A DNA stretch of 40,751 nucleotides from an uncultured Anaerolineae bacterium (lineage in GTDB: Bacteria > Chloroflexota > Anaerolineae > Promineifilales > Promineifilaceae), in NCBI GenBank assembly GCA_905479495.1, contig CAJQMR010000049.1:1-40751 (forward strand). Direction: 5' to 3'. The translations under genes were made by a program, and so were the position numbers. This document shows, one piece after another, positions 33,723 through 40,751 of the stretch. The stretch's first letter is position 1, and each line of letters starts with the position of its first letter. Below the pieces are notes generated by a model. The model saw only the letters and a list, made by a program, of their open reading frames with translations. It ran no database searches and was not told the origin of the DNA.

Positions 33723-34919
33723 ATGAAACAAATAAAGCTTGCATTGTGGCCATTGTTACTCTTTGTACTGGCAGGGTTTGCGGGCGGCCAACTGTCTGCC
33801 ACAGATCCTGGAAACACGAAGGCGATGCCACAGGCTGTTTCCGAATGGATTCAGGTAAACAGTAATGGTTTTGGCAATCAGAAAAGTGGTGAGGTGAGTG
33901 CTTTAGAACCATTCAGCGGCCAACTCTATGCCGGTACCAGTAATTCGACTGACGGCGCGCAGATACTTCGGTCCCCAGATGGGGCGACCTGGACCCCAGT
34001 TACAGACCCAGGATTTGGTAACCCTCACGATACGGCTCCTCCTGCCATTTTGGACATGATGGTTTTTAACGGCCGTCTCTATGCCAGCACAGGTCGGGGC
34101 AATGCGGCTCAAATTTGGCGTTCGTTAGATGGCAGCAATTGGGCTCGTGTGGTGAACGCTGGTTTTGGTGATCCTGATATCGTTGATATTACTGTACTTG
34201 CTGAGTACAACGGCCTCATTTACGCTGGTGCCACTCATGCCGTTACGGGAGCGCAAATCTGGCGTAGCTATAACGGGGATAGCAATAGTTGGACCCAGGT
34301 TGCCCCTGCAGTAGCCGGGACGACGGCGGCCACTGTTACTGGCCTGGCTGTGTTTGATGGCGCACTGTATGCGGCCGTTTCGCTTGAGAATGGATCGCCA
34401 GGGCAAATTTGGCAAAGCTATGGTGGGTCCGCCGGTTCCTGGACAACCATCGTGAGTAATGGGTTTGGTGACAGCAACACCACCATAACAGGCGGTATGG
34501 CTGAGTTTGGTGGCTATTTGTATGTCGGTGCTGGCAATACAGTTGCTGGTGCCCAGCTTTGGCGAACCAATAACGGCTCAACCTGGGAACAGATGATCAC
34601 ACCAGGGTTTGGTGATGCCAATAATAAAAAGGTTGAGATGGTGTTTGTTTTTCAGAATCAACTTTATGTGAGCGTGAAAAACAGCGTAACTGGGATTGAA
34701 GTCTGGCGCTTAACGAATGGTACGACCTGGGAACAGGCAAACCAGGATGGCTTTGGTGATAGCAAAAACACCAATACAAACTGGCGTAACGCCACAATGG
34801 ACTTTTTGGGGCAGCTTTATGTGGGAACATCGAATACCACCGATGGTGGTGAGCTATGGCGGAAACGCCTTGATCTGAATCAAAAAGTCTATTTGCCTGT
34901 GGTTTTGCAGATGCCATAA
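33723..34919 (+). CDS. Secreted seven-repeat beta-propeller protein
   Basis: The 398-residue protein has a signal peptide (MKQIKLALWPLLLFVLAGFAGG) and then seven repeats of about 45-55 residues. Each is built on GFG(D/N) ... LYAGT ... GAQIWRS ... W, for example near SNGFGNQKSG, PGFGNPHDT, AGFGDPDIV, NGFGDSNTT, PGFGDANNK and DGFGDSKNT; one copy has lost the GFG. Seven blades suit a single propeller. The C-terminus, KVYLPVVLQMP, is a tail type often seen on Chloroflexota secreted proteins. I choose ATG 33723 with GGAAGG upstream; an earlier in-frame start at 33702 lacks support. No catalytic site is visible. It probably acts outside the cell with the oxidase. Confidence 0.85.
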   Translation: MKQIKLALWPLLLFVLAGFAGGQLSATDPGNTKAMPQAVSEWIQVNSNGFGNQKSGEVSALEPFSGQLYAGTSNSTDGAQILRSPDGATWTPVTDPGFGNPHDTAPPAILDMMVFNGRLYASTGRGNAAQIWRSLDGSNWARVVNAGFGDPDIVDITVLAEYNGLIYAGATHAVTGAQIWRSYNGDSNSWTQVAPAVAGTTAATVTGLAVFDGALYAAVSLENGSPGQIWQSYGGSAGSWTTIVSNGFGDSNTTITGGMAEFGGYLYVGAGNTVAGAQLWRTNNGSTWEQMITPGFGDANNKKVEMVFVFQNQLYVSVKNSVTGIEVWRLTNGTTWEQANQDGFGDSKNTNTNWRNATMDFLGQLYVGTSNTTDGGELWRKRLDLNQKVYLPVVLQMP

Positions 34920-34950
34920 AGAAAGTCTGGCATCACATACTCCTCATCGC

Positions 34951-34984
34951 AAAGGATGGCGTTTAAGACGGCATCCTTTTTTGT
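34951..34984 (+). terminator. Intrinsic terminator after the propeller gene
   Basis: AAAGGATG (34951-34958) pairs with CATCCTTT (34972-34979), extended inward by CGT/ACG across one G-G mismatch, with a TTAAG loop. A run of Ts follows. It closes the oxidase-propeller transcription unit. Confidence 0.82.
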
Positions 34985-35068
34985 TTGCAATCCAAATAAC
35001 TTTTTCCCGCCACTTTCTGTTAAGATTAGCCGAACTATTTACCCAAATTCACCAAAACGAGACAAAAA

Positions 35069-36568
35069 ATGAAAAAATTCGGGTTGCTTTTACTGTTTTT
35101 AAGTCTGTTGTTGAATGCCTGTGAAGATGTATCAGATGAGTATGTGGAAGATATTTTTGACGAGCCAGTGAGTGATAAAGTTGATGATGGAGCGGAAGAT
35201 GTGGGGGTGGATACGGCCGTTTCTCCCTCCACCAGCACTTTCCAATTCACTGACTGTCCCTTCGACGCGCCAGGCGGTGACATTGAATGCGGCACGCTCA
35301 CCGTACCTGAAGATCGCAGCGACGCCAGCGCCCCCACCATCGAACTCGCTGTAGCTATCGTGGCTGCCCCAGATGGCGCAACAGAGCCGCCGTTTGTCTA
35401 CCTGGCAGGCGGCCCCGGCGGCAGCGGCATAGATGACTACATTGCCGATCCAGAGGGCTGGAACTACCCGTTTTTGCAAAATCGTGACCTCATTTTGCTG
35501 GATCAGCGCGGCACGGGCTACTCTGAACCCACGCTGGACTGCCCCGAATTTGCAGAAGTGGACGCGCAGGATAATCCAGATGCCCTCTGCTATGATCGGC
35601 TGCTGGACGAGGGCATCAACCTGATGGCTTACAACACCCAGGAAAACGGTACGGATGTGGCCGATTTGCGACTGGCGTTAGGCATAGAAGAATGGGATTT
35701 GCTGGGTATTTCTTATGGTACACGGCTGGCGCTGGAAGTGATGCGCAACCATCCTGCTGGCGTGCGCGCCGTCATCCTCGATTCGCCGTTCCCGCCCAAC
35801 GCCGACACGCCTGTGGACGAGGTGTACAGCTTCACCGATGCCCTTACTCAGCTGTTTGCCGACTGTGAACGGGACGATTACTGCCGTGAAAATTACCCCG
35901 ACCTGGAAAATGTCTTTTTGGATACCGTCCAGCGCCTCAATGATGAAGGCGGCGAAATCTTCGGTGACGATCTCGTTTTTGCCCTCAGCAGTGCCTTCAG
36001 CGACACGTCACTCATTCCCCTGCTGCCTTACGTCATCTACGAGGTGGCCAACGACAATTTTGACGCCCTGGATGAAATCAGCGCTGAGGGCGATTTTGCC
36101 CGGACGCATTACCAGGATGATGAGGACCGCAGTGACAGTGAAGGCATGTACAACTCGGTGATTTGCCACGATGAGTATGCGCTGGGGGATTATGAGCGGG
36201 TGGAAACGGCCGTTTCTGGCAACATCCCCGTCGAGCTGGAAGGCGCACTCTTACAAAGCACGTTTGATCTGGTGAGCTTGTGTGAATACTGGAATCCGAT
36301 GACGGCGGTGGATAATACGGCCGTATCCAGCAAAATCCCCACGCTCATTTTTGTTGGCCAGTACGACGTGGCCACGCCACCCCGCTGGGCCACACTCACC
36401 GCCGCCACCTTGCCCAACAGCACCGTTGTGGAGGTGCCTGGTGCTGGTCATTCCCTGCTCAGCAGCGTCGCATGCACCGTCACCATTGCTGATGACTTCC
36501 TGGCTAATCCAGACCAATCGCCAGACACCAGCTGCCTGGACGACATCGAGTGGCCCTACTTTGAGTAA
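35069..36568 (+). CDS. S33-family alpha/beta hydrolase lipoprotein (TAP-like)
   Basis: The 499-residue protein has a lipoprotein signal: MKKF, a Leu-rich core, and a lipobox ending in LNAC, giving Cys18 as the lipidated residue. An acidic linker follows. The catalytic domain shows the oxyanion motif YLAGGPGGSG, the nucleophile elbow GISYGTR (Ser215), Asp433 in GQYDVATP and His461 in GAGHSLLS. The last part is the TAP-like C-terminal domain of prolyl/tripeptidyl aminopeptidases. It probably trims N-terminal residues from peptides at the outer face of the membrane. The ribosome site is weak. Confidence 0.9.
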   Translation: MKKFGLLLLFLSLLLNACEDVSDEYVEDIFDEPVSDKVDDGAEDVGVDTAVSPSTSTFQFTDCPFDAPGGDIECGTLTVPEDRSDASAPTIELAVAIVAAPDGATEPPFVYLAGGPGGSGIDDYIADPEGWNYPFLQNRDLILLDQRGTGYSEPTLDCPEFAEVDAQDNPDALCYDRLLDEGINLMAYNTQENGTDVADLRLALGIEEWDLLGISYGTRLALEVMRNHPAGVRAVILDSPFPPNADTPVDEVYSFTDALTQLFADCERDDYCRENYPDLENVFLDTVQRLNDEGGEIFGDDLVFALSSAFSDTSLIPLLPYVIYEVANDNFDALDEISAEGDFARTHYQDDEDRSDSEGMYNSVICHDEYALGDYERVETAVSGNIPVELEGALLQSTFDLVSLCEYWNPMTAVDNTAVSSKIPTLIFVGQYDVATPPRWATLTAATLPNSTVVEVPGAGHSLLSSVACTVTIADDFLANPDQSPDTSCLDDIEWPYFE

Positions 36569-36587
36569 GTCGGATTGCTAATCCGAC
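36569..36587. repeat. Small perfect hairpin after the peptidase gene
   Basis: GTCGGATT and AATCCGAC pair perfectly around a three-base loop, beginning at the base after the stop codon. There is no clear T-run after it. Confidence 0.5.
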
Positions 36588-36611
36588 CGATAGATTTAAT
36601 TCTAAAAATGG

Positions 36612-36631
36612 ATGCCCGCCTACGCGGGCAT
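36612..36631. repeat. REP-like palindrome
   Basis: ATGCCCGC (36612-36619) and GCGGGCAT (36624-36631) pair perfectly around CTAC. Hairpins of this form, GATGCCCGC...GCGGGCATGAC, are a widespread REP-type repeat in bacterial intergenic DNA. Confidence 0.65.
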
Positions 36632-36652
36632 GACAAAACTAAAACTACAAAC

Positions 36653-36717
36653 GAGGAGTGAGCATGCTCACATGCGAACGGGCACCTAACACTCGCATCT
36701 GAGGATGCTCACTCCTC
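36653..36717. repeat. 65 bp nested stem-loop repeat (GCATCTGAGGAT family)
   Basis: GAGGAGTGAGCAT (36653-36665) pairs perfectly with ATGCTCACTCCTC (36705-36717). Inside, ATGCGA pairs with TCGCAT. The 12 bp GCATCTGAGGAT (36695-36706) is identical to 24903-24914 in the MITE-like element, suggesting shared origin. Confidence 0.65.
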
Positions 36718-36733
36718 ACTTTAAGAAAAAGAC

Positions 36734-36795
36734 ACCGCAGAGCGTACAGAGTTCACCAAGTAAAAACCCTCAGCGTCCTCCGCGCACTCTGCGGT
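36734..36795. repeat. Palindromic repeat with CGCAGAG ends; possible terminator for the flotillin gene
   Basis: ACCGCAGAG (36734-36742) pairs perfectly with CTCTGCGGT (36787-36795). The ends resemble those of the element at 12433-12551. Read on the - strand, the stem is followed by GTCTTTTTCTT, and read on the + strand by TAAATTTTT. It could therefore stop transcription from the convergent flotillin and peptidase genes. Confidence 0.55.
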
Positions 36796-36815
36796 TAAAT
36801 TTTTAGCGAATTAGA

Positions 36816-38996
36816 TTAACCGACTGGAATCTCTTCCACCGCCTCACCTTGGCTCAAACCCAGCAGCCGCAGCAGCGGGCTTACCGGCATGTCGCCAATG
36901 ACGCGGAACGAGGCGTCGGCCTTCAGGCTGCCTAGCGCCTGCGTCAGTGATTCCTCACCAGCCACTACTGGTCCCAACCGCTCCACAACGTCGGCTACCT
37001 TCAGGCTAGACAGCATCCGTGGATTCACTTCTGCCAGCACTTTTTGCAGGTAAGGCCCAAATTGGCTCAGCTGCGGCAGCCAGTTCGCCAAAACCAGCGG
37101 CTCGCCAGCGCCGTTCTCGCCTGGATTCAGCATCCGGCCAACCAACGGTACTTCTTCACCAACCTGCGTCAGCCCGTGGGAGAGGGCCATCACGTTGGCC
37201 AAAATCTGGCCGGTTTGCCCGCCGTTGCCAAAGATGTGCACTTTCAGGCTGGGGGCGATGGCTTCAAACGCCTTGAGCGACGTTTCCGCCTGAATGGTGG
37301 CGATGCGCTCCTGGTGCGACAGCTGCAAGCGCAGCCGCTCCAGATCGACCAGCACCGGGGCTTGCCCGTACAGCGTGGCCAATTTCTCTTGCGCTTCAAT
37401 TTCTACCGTTTTGAGCCGCTGCAATTTGTCTGCTTCGGCTTTGGCCTGTGCCTGGGCCACTTCGGCTTGCGCCAGACCTTCGGCGCGGGTGACGGACACC
37501 TGCTTTTCGGCGACCTGCACGCGAGCGGCGTCTACTTCCGCCTCGGCCAGACCGGCTGCGGCCGTTTCTGCTTTGGTTGCTTCGGCCCGGACCTTGGCGG
37601 CCTGGGCACGCTTTTCTGTAGCGGTGGCTTCCGCTTCGGCGCGCACCAGCTCAGACTGTGTTTCCACATCAACTTTGATTTGCACCGCGCGGGCTTCCGC
37701 TTCGGCGGCCAGCTTGAGCGCTTCGGCTTCTTTGTTGGCTTCCACCAAGGCAATCTCGCGGGCACGTTCCGCCTCGGCCAGCTCTTCGCGGCGCAGACGA
37801 GACGCTTCGGCTTCTGTGAGTTCAGCCATCCGTGTGATCTCTTTGGCCTGAGCCACGGCCAATCGAGCCGCTTCCGCTTCCGTCTTGGCCAGGTTAATCT
37901 CGGCTTCCCGTTTTTGTTGGATGGCCCGCAGCTTGGCTTCCCGCTCGGCTTCGATTTGGGCCAGATGGGCTGCTTTCTCGGCTTCCGCTTCGCCTAGCTG
38001 CTGGCTGAGTGCCACTTTGGCCATTTCAGTTTCGTTAGCAGCAGAAGCGGCCGTTTTCTCCCGGCTAATCTGCAAAACGCGCATCTCGTGGCGACGCACG
38101 TCCAGCGCCTCTTGTTGGCTGATGGTGGCCGTCTCCACTTCACGCTGGGCGTCCAGCCGTTCAGCCGCCAGCTTTTTCTCCGTTTGGGCGCGGATTTCGG
38201 CTTCTTCCTGCTCGCGGGCCTGCATGTCGGTCAATTCGGCCAATTGTTCTTTGTTGGTGGCAATCCCGGTCTCTTTGGAGATGCGGGATTCGGCTTGTTC
38301 AATGAGCTTCGTGTAGGCAACGCCATCCAGACTGGTAATAGTGAGCAACGCCAAATCGTAGCCCAACTCGGACAAAATCTGGTTCACCTTGGGGAAGGCG
38401 ATGGCGGCCAGTTCCTGCCGGTTGGCAATGATCTCTTCCAGGCTCATCGTGGCGGCGGCGGCAACCAATTCAGCCGTACCGACCTTGGTGATGGTGTAGA
38501 TGAGGCCAGTGGTGTCCAGGCCGACGCGCTGGGCGGCGATTTCGGCTTTGTCTGGGTTGAGCTTAGCTACAGCGTGTGCCCACAGGCGGAAGCTGACTTT
38601 GCTGCTGTCCAGCGCCTCCACCCCGGCGTCTTGCGTGCCGTGGATGGGCACGGTGAAGCTGATCGTTTTGAGCTTGATCACCTGGGTGATGGGGTTGAGC
38701 CAATATTTGGCGGGGCGGTCGGCGGATTGGCCAAACACTTTGCGTTCGTTGGAGAGGGTGAGGCTGTGACGGCCGTCTCCCACCACCACGTGAATTTCAT
38801 CCGGCGGCACCAGGATGCGGCGGCCAAAGCCAAACAGGCCGCGCGCTCGGTCCGCTTCGGTGCGCAAAACGGCGACGCTGGTGTTCACGTCGCTGAGAGC
38901 GCGTTCGGCCGTGGCCACGTCGGGCAACCGCCGCGTTTTTGTTTGAGTGGACTGACGGGTTTCCTCGACCGTGGGTTGGGGTTGTTGCTGAGTCAT
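36816..38996 (-). CDS. Flotillin-like SPFH-domain coiled-coil protein
   Basis: The 726-residue protein has an N-terminal region ending in a hydrophobic patch (GLFGFGRRILVPPDEIHVVVGDG). An SPFH/band-7 domain follows (about 60-260), then a long Ala/Glu-rich coiled coil with KAEAE-type repeats (about 260-560). The C-terminal part (about 560-726) is unlike the short tail of typical flotillins. No clear membrane helix is visible, so membrane contact is probably peripheral. Flotillins scaffold membrane microdomains. AGGAGA precedes the start on the - strand. The Ala/Glu-biased coding sequence produces long open frames on the opposite strand, which are not genes. Confidence 0.85.
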   Translation of the reverse strand: MTQQQPQPTVEETRQSTQTKTRRLPDVATAERALSDVNTSVAVLRTEADRARGLFGFGRRILVPPDEIHVVVGDGRHSLTLSNERKVFGQSADRPAKYWLNPITQVIKLKTISFTVPIHGTQDAGVEALDSSKVSFRLWAHAVAKLNPDKAEIAAQRVGLDTTGLIYTITKVGTAELVAAAATMSLEEIIANRQELAAIAFPKVNQILSELGYDLALLTITSLDGVAYTKLIEQAESRISKETGIATNKEQLAELTDMQAREQEEAEIRAQTEKKLAAERLDAQREVETATISQQEALDVRRHEMRVLQISREKTAASAANETEMAKVALSQQLGEAEAEKAAHLAQIEAEREAKLRAIQQKREAEINLAKTEAEAARLAVAQAKEITRMAELTEAEASRLRREELAEAERAREIALVEANKEAEALKLAAEAEARAVQIKVDVETQSELVRAEAEATATEKRAQAAKVRAEATKAETAAAGLAEAEVDAARVQVAEKQVSVTRAEGLAQAEVAQAQAKAEADKLQRLKTVEIEAQEKLATLYGQAPVLVDLERLRLQLSHQERIATIQAETSLKAFEAIAPSLKVHIFGNGGQTGQILANVMALSHGLTQVGEEVPLVGRMLNPGENGAGEPLVLANWLPQLSQFGPYLQKVLAEVNPRMLSSLKVADVVERLGPVVAGEESLTQALGSLKADASFRVIGDMPVSPLLRLLGLSQGEAVEEIPVG

Positions 38997-39320
38997 TCTA
39001 TCTCCTGTGTACCCATCCTACGCCCATCTTGCGCCCGTAGGCGCGAAGATCATAAAAGTGTGAAATTGGAAAAAACAAAATTGGTATTCAGGGGACAATA
39101 CGGCAGAAGAGTAAAAAAGTTCCAAATGTGGGGATAAGTCGGTATTGGGTAGCAGATGTAGGGGTGAGTAGTTATGAATACGCTAATCTGTTGGATGAGG
39201 AAATCAAGTTGGCAAAAGTGGCGGAAATGCTGGATCTGAAGGGCATAATCTTTAGAATTGTTTTAATATCTTCATGGTAAGCTACCGATAGTTGTTCCAA
39301 TTCGCTTTTTGGAGGAGATA
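38997..39320. other. Intergenic region; one unexplained open stretch
   Basis: This 324 bp region holds an imperfect hairpin at about 39027-39051 (ATCTTGCGCC ... GGCGCGAAGAT). A + strand frame stays open from about 39056 to the TAA at 39278-39280 and contains GISRYWVADVG and LLDEEIKLAKVAEMLDLKG. It has no good start or ribosome site. It looks like the tail of a lost gene, but I cannot name its family. Confidence 0.35.
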
Positions 39321-39974
39321 ATGACTCGTTTTAGAAAAATAGTTATTGCTATCGTGGGTAGCATACTTGTTTGTTGTTCGGGTTTAGTTGTGATTGCTTT
39401 GGTCACTCCTGATCCAGAAGAAAATGAGATTGAGCCGACAATTCAAAACCGTAGTCAGGAGCTGGACATTGTCGTGGAGGAAACAACTGAGTCGACAGCG
39501 ACCATTCAGCCTACGGAACTGCCACCTACAGATATCCCTACGGCTGAACCTATTGATACAATTCAGCCAACCGACACCCCCAAACTTACTAGCACACCTA
39601 GACCTTCCAATACAGCAACACCTTTACCGCCCACGGCTACTAATACTCAGCCTCCACTGCCTGCAGCAACAAACACTCAACCACCTCCTCTCCCAACTAA
39701 TACGCAACCACCTCCAACACCATTACCTACAGCGACGCCTGTCATTGTAAACACTGAGCCACCACCCTCACCACCAAATCCAAGTGGGTGTGTCTCGATC
39801 AATAATGCTGGCATCGAAGATTTGAAGCGCATTATTCATATCGATGATGAACGTGCGTTAGATTTGATTGCAAATAGACCCTATACTTCTTTGGATCAGT
39901 TGACGCGCATCAAGGGGATTGGACCGGCTAGATTAGCAGATATTAAAGCTGAGGGCATTGCCTGTCTACCTTAA
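39321..39974 (+). CDS. Membrane-anchored helix-hairpin-helix protein (ComEA-like)
   Basis: The 217-residue protein has one N-terminal membrane helix (IVIAIVGSILVCCSGLVVIALV). A Thr/Pro-rich linker of about 110 residues follows (many TPT, QPP and TNTQPP units), then a C-terminal helix-hairpin-helix domain (SINNAGIEDLKRI ... LTRIKGIGPARLADIKAEG). This is the plan of ComEA, the double-stranded DNA receptor of natural transformation. The linker is much longer than usual and would span a thick envelope. The ATG at 39321 has GGAGG 6-10 bases upstream; an in-frame TTG at 39309 overlaps that site. No comEC is in the window, so a role in DNA uptake is inferred. Confidence 0.8.
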   Translation: MTRFRKIVIAIVGSILVCCSGLVVIALVTPDPEENEIEPTIQNRSQELDIVVEETTESTATIQPTELPPTDIPTAEPIDTIQPTDTPKLTSTPRPSNTATPLPPTATNTQPPLPAATNTQPPPLPTNTQPPPTPLPTATPVIVNTEPPPSPPNPSGCVSINNAGIEDLKRIIHIDDERALDLIANRPYTSLDQLTRIKGIGPARLADIKAEGIACLP

Positions 39975-39981
39975 AACATTT

Positions 39982-40029
39982 GTGAACGGCCATTTACCTT
40001 ATGACTTTTGGTGAAATACGGCCGTTCAC
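39982..40029. repeat. Inverted repeat built on the ACGGCC(GT) octamer, between convergent genes
   Basis: GTGAACGGCC (39982-39991) pairs perfectly with GGCCGTTCAC (40020-40029) across 28 bases. The right arm contains a full ACGGCCGT (40018-40025) and the left a six-base version. It lies in the 74 bp gap between the ComEA-like and FtsK genes, where a terminator would be expected, but lacks a T-run. Confidence 0.55.
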
Positions 40030-40048
40030 CCCCTCACCCCTTCACAAT

Positions 40049-40751
40049 CTACGAATGCAACAAATCATCCAGCGGATCGTCGTCTTCATCTACCAGGGTG
40101 CGGCGAGTTTTGCCGCCGGATTTGGGGTCTTCGACGAGGCCCATCTCGTAGAGGTGCTCCATAAGGCGAGCGGCGCGTGGGTAGCCCAGGCGCAGCTTGC
40201 GCTGCAAGAAGGAGGCGGAGATGGTGTCGTTTTTCTGGGCCAGCTCGATGGCGGCTTCCAGCAGGCTGTCCGTTTCGTCCAGCAGGGCGAACTTGGCAAT
40301 GAGACTTTCCCAGGGGGCAGACATCGGCTCGAAGTTGTCGGGGGTGTTTTTGTGCCAGAAGTTGACGATGCGCTCAATCTCATTGTCGGTGGGAAAGACG
40401 CCCTGGACGCGAAGTGGGGCGCTGGCTTCGGGGGAAAGGAAGAGCATGTCGCCTTTGCCCAGCAGCTGATCCGCCCCGGTGGTGTCTAAAATGACGCGGG
40501 AATCGACGTTGGAGGCGACGGCAAAGGAGAGCCGGGCGGGGAAGTTGGCCTTGATCAGCCCGGTGATCACGTTCACCGAGGGCCGCTGCGTCGCCACGAT
40601 CAAGTGAATGCCGATCGCGCGCGCCTTCTGGGCCAACTGCGCCAGCGGGCGTTCGATCTCACTCTGAACCTGCATCATGAGGTCGGCGAGCTCGTCGACC
40701 ACGACCACGATGTAGGGCAGCGGTCCGTCGTCGTAGATCCAGCGATCGGGG
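40049..40751 (-). CDS. FtsK/SpoIIIE-type DNA translocase, C-terminal part (cut by window edge)
   Basis: The frame is open through the right edge; the visible 234 residues are the C-terminal part. They include the Walker B region (VVVVDELADLMM), the conserved LAQKARAIGIHLIVATQRPSV block, SRVILDTTGADQLLGKGDML and RVQGVFPTDNEIERIV. A C-terminal winged-helix gamma domain follows (SASFLQRKLRLGYPRAARLMEHL), which reads KOPS/SRS-type polarity sequences. This is the DNA pump for chromosome segregation at division. The start given by an internal GTG at 40708 is not real; the gene continues upstream. The last 250 bp are more GC-rich than the rest of the window. Confidence 0.95.
   Translation of the reverse strand, partial: PDRWIYDDGPLPYIVVVVDELADLMMQVQSEIERPLAQLAQKARAIGIHLIVATQRPSVNVITGLIKANFPARLSFAVASNVDSRVILDTTGADQLLGKGDMLFLSPEASAPLRVQGVFPTDNEIERIVNFWHKNTPDNFEPMSAPWESLIAKFALLDETDSLLEAAIELAQKNDTISASFLQRKLRLGYPRAARLMEHLYEMGLVEDPKSGGKTRRTLVDEDDDPLDDLLHS

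Noticed and set aside
38088..39137. 349-codon open frame on the + strand, and others at 37044-37997 and 37294-37851
   Set aside because: They lie antisense to the flotillin coiled coil, whose Ala/Glu codon bias keeps opposite frames open. Their translations are low-complexity Gly/Phe- or Ser/Ala-rich and match no family.
3262..40025. Octamer copies as a CRISPR array or tandem repeat
   Set aside because: Spacing is irregular over tens of kilobases and copies lie inside unrelated genes, so there is no array structure.
40500..40751. GC-rich right end as a possible chimeric assembly join
   Set aside because: The FtsK reading frame and conserved motifs run through without a break, so the change in composition alone is not evidence of a join.
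1..40751. tRNA or rRNA genes
   Set aside because: I looked for T-loop (GGTTCGAATCC-like) sequences and conserved rRNA segments in the spacers and saw none.

Overview
This 40.75 kb window most likely comes from a respiring member of the Chloroflexota (Anaerolineae/Caldilineae-like). That placement is inferred. It rests on a complete NuoE-F-G NADH arm, a haem A synthase that implies an aa3-type oxidase, a very large secreted multicopper oxidase with fibronectin-type-III tails, and a secreted protein ending in a Tyr-Leu-Pro-Val-Val tail of the kind common in that phylum. No rRNA, tRNA or CRISPR array was found.

Layout. (1) Positions 1-122 hold the 3' end of an IS5-family transposase. (2) Positions 159-12338 are a respiratory complex I operon, nuoD-E-F-G-H-I-J-K-L-M, all on the + strand and closed by a strong intrinsic terminator. 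(3) Positions 12433-20944 hold a complex palindromic repeat, a metallophosphoesterase, a large hybrid histidine kinase, a decayed 3' fragment of a second phosphoesterase, a stand-alone molybdopterin oxidoreductase and a convergent polytopic membrane protein. (4) nuoN stands alone at 21142-22614, 8.8 kb from nuoM, with its own bidirectional terminator. (5) Haem A synthase and a DUF72 protein lie on the - strand. (6) An intact insertion sequence (24957-26232) with inverted ends and an ACTAG target duplication sits at the edge of a small MITE-like element. (7) A NarL-type two-component pair follows; its kinase carries a six-cysteine cluster. (8) Next are a degenerate receiver protein, the multicopper oxidase, a seven-repeat beta-propeller protein and an S33 peptidase lipoprotein, all exported except the receiver. 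(9) The right end has hairpin repeats, a flotillin-like protein, a membrane-anchored helix-hairpin-helix (ComEA-like) protein and the 3' end of an FtsK/SpoIIIE translocase that runs off the window.

How the genes fit together: NADH oxidation by complex I feeds quinone, and haem A synthase supplies a terminal oxidase. The molybdoenzyme and the Cys-rich sensor suggest redox flexibility. The oxidase, propeller and peptidase form an extracytoplasmic set.

The most unusual feature cuts across all genes. The palindromic octamer ACGGCCGT occurs about 42 times by my manual count, in coding and non-coding DNA, where fewer than one is expected by chance. It is absent from the insertion sequence and the adjacent two-component system. 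It behaves like the cyanobacterial HIP1 palindrome but has a different sequence. Several families of long intergenic stem-loops accompany it.
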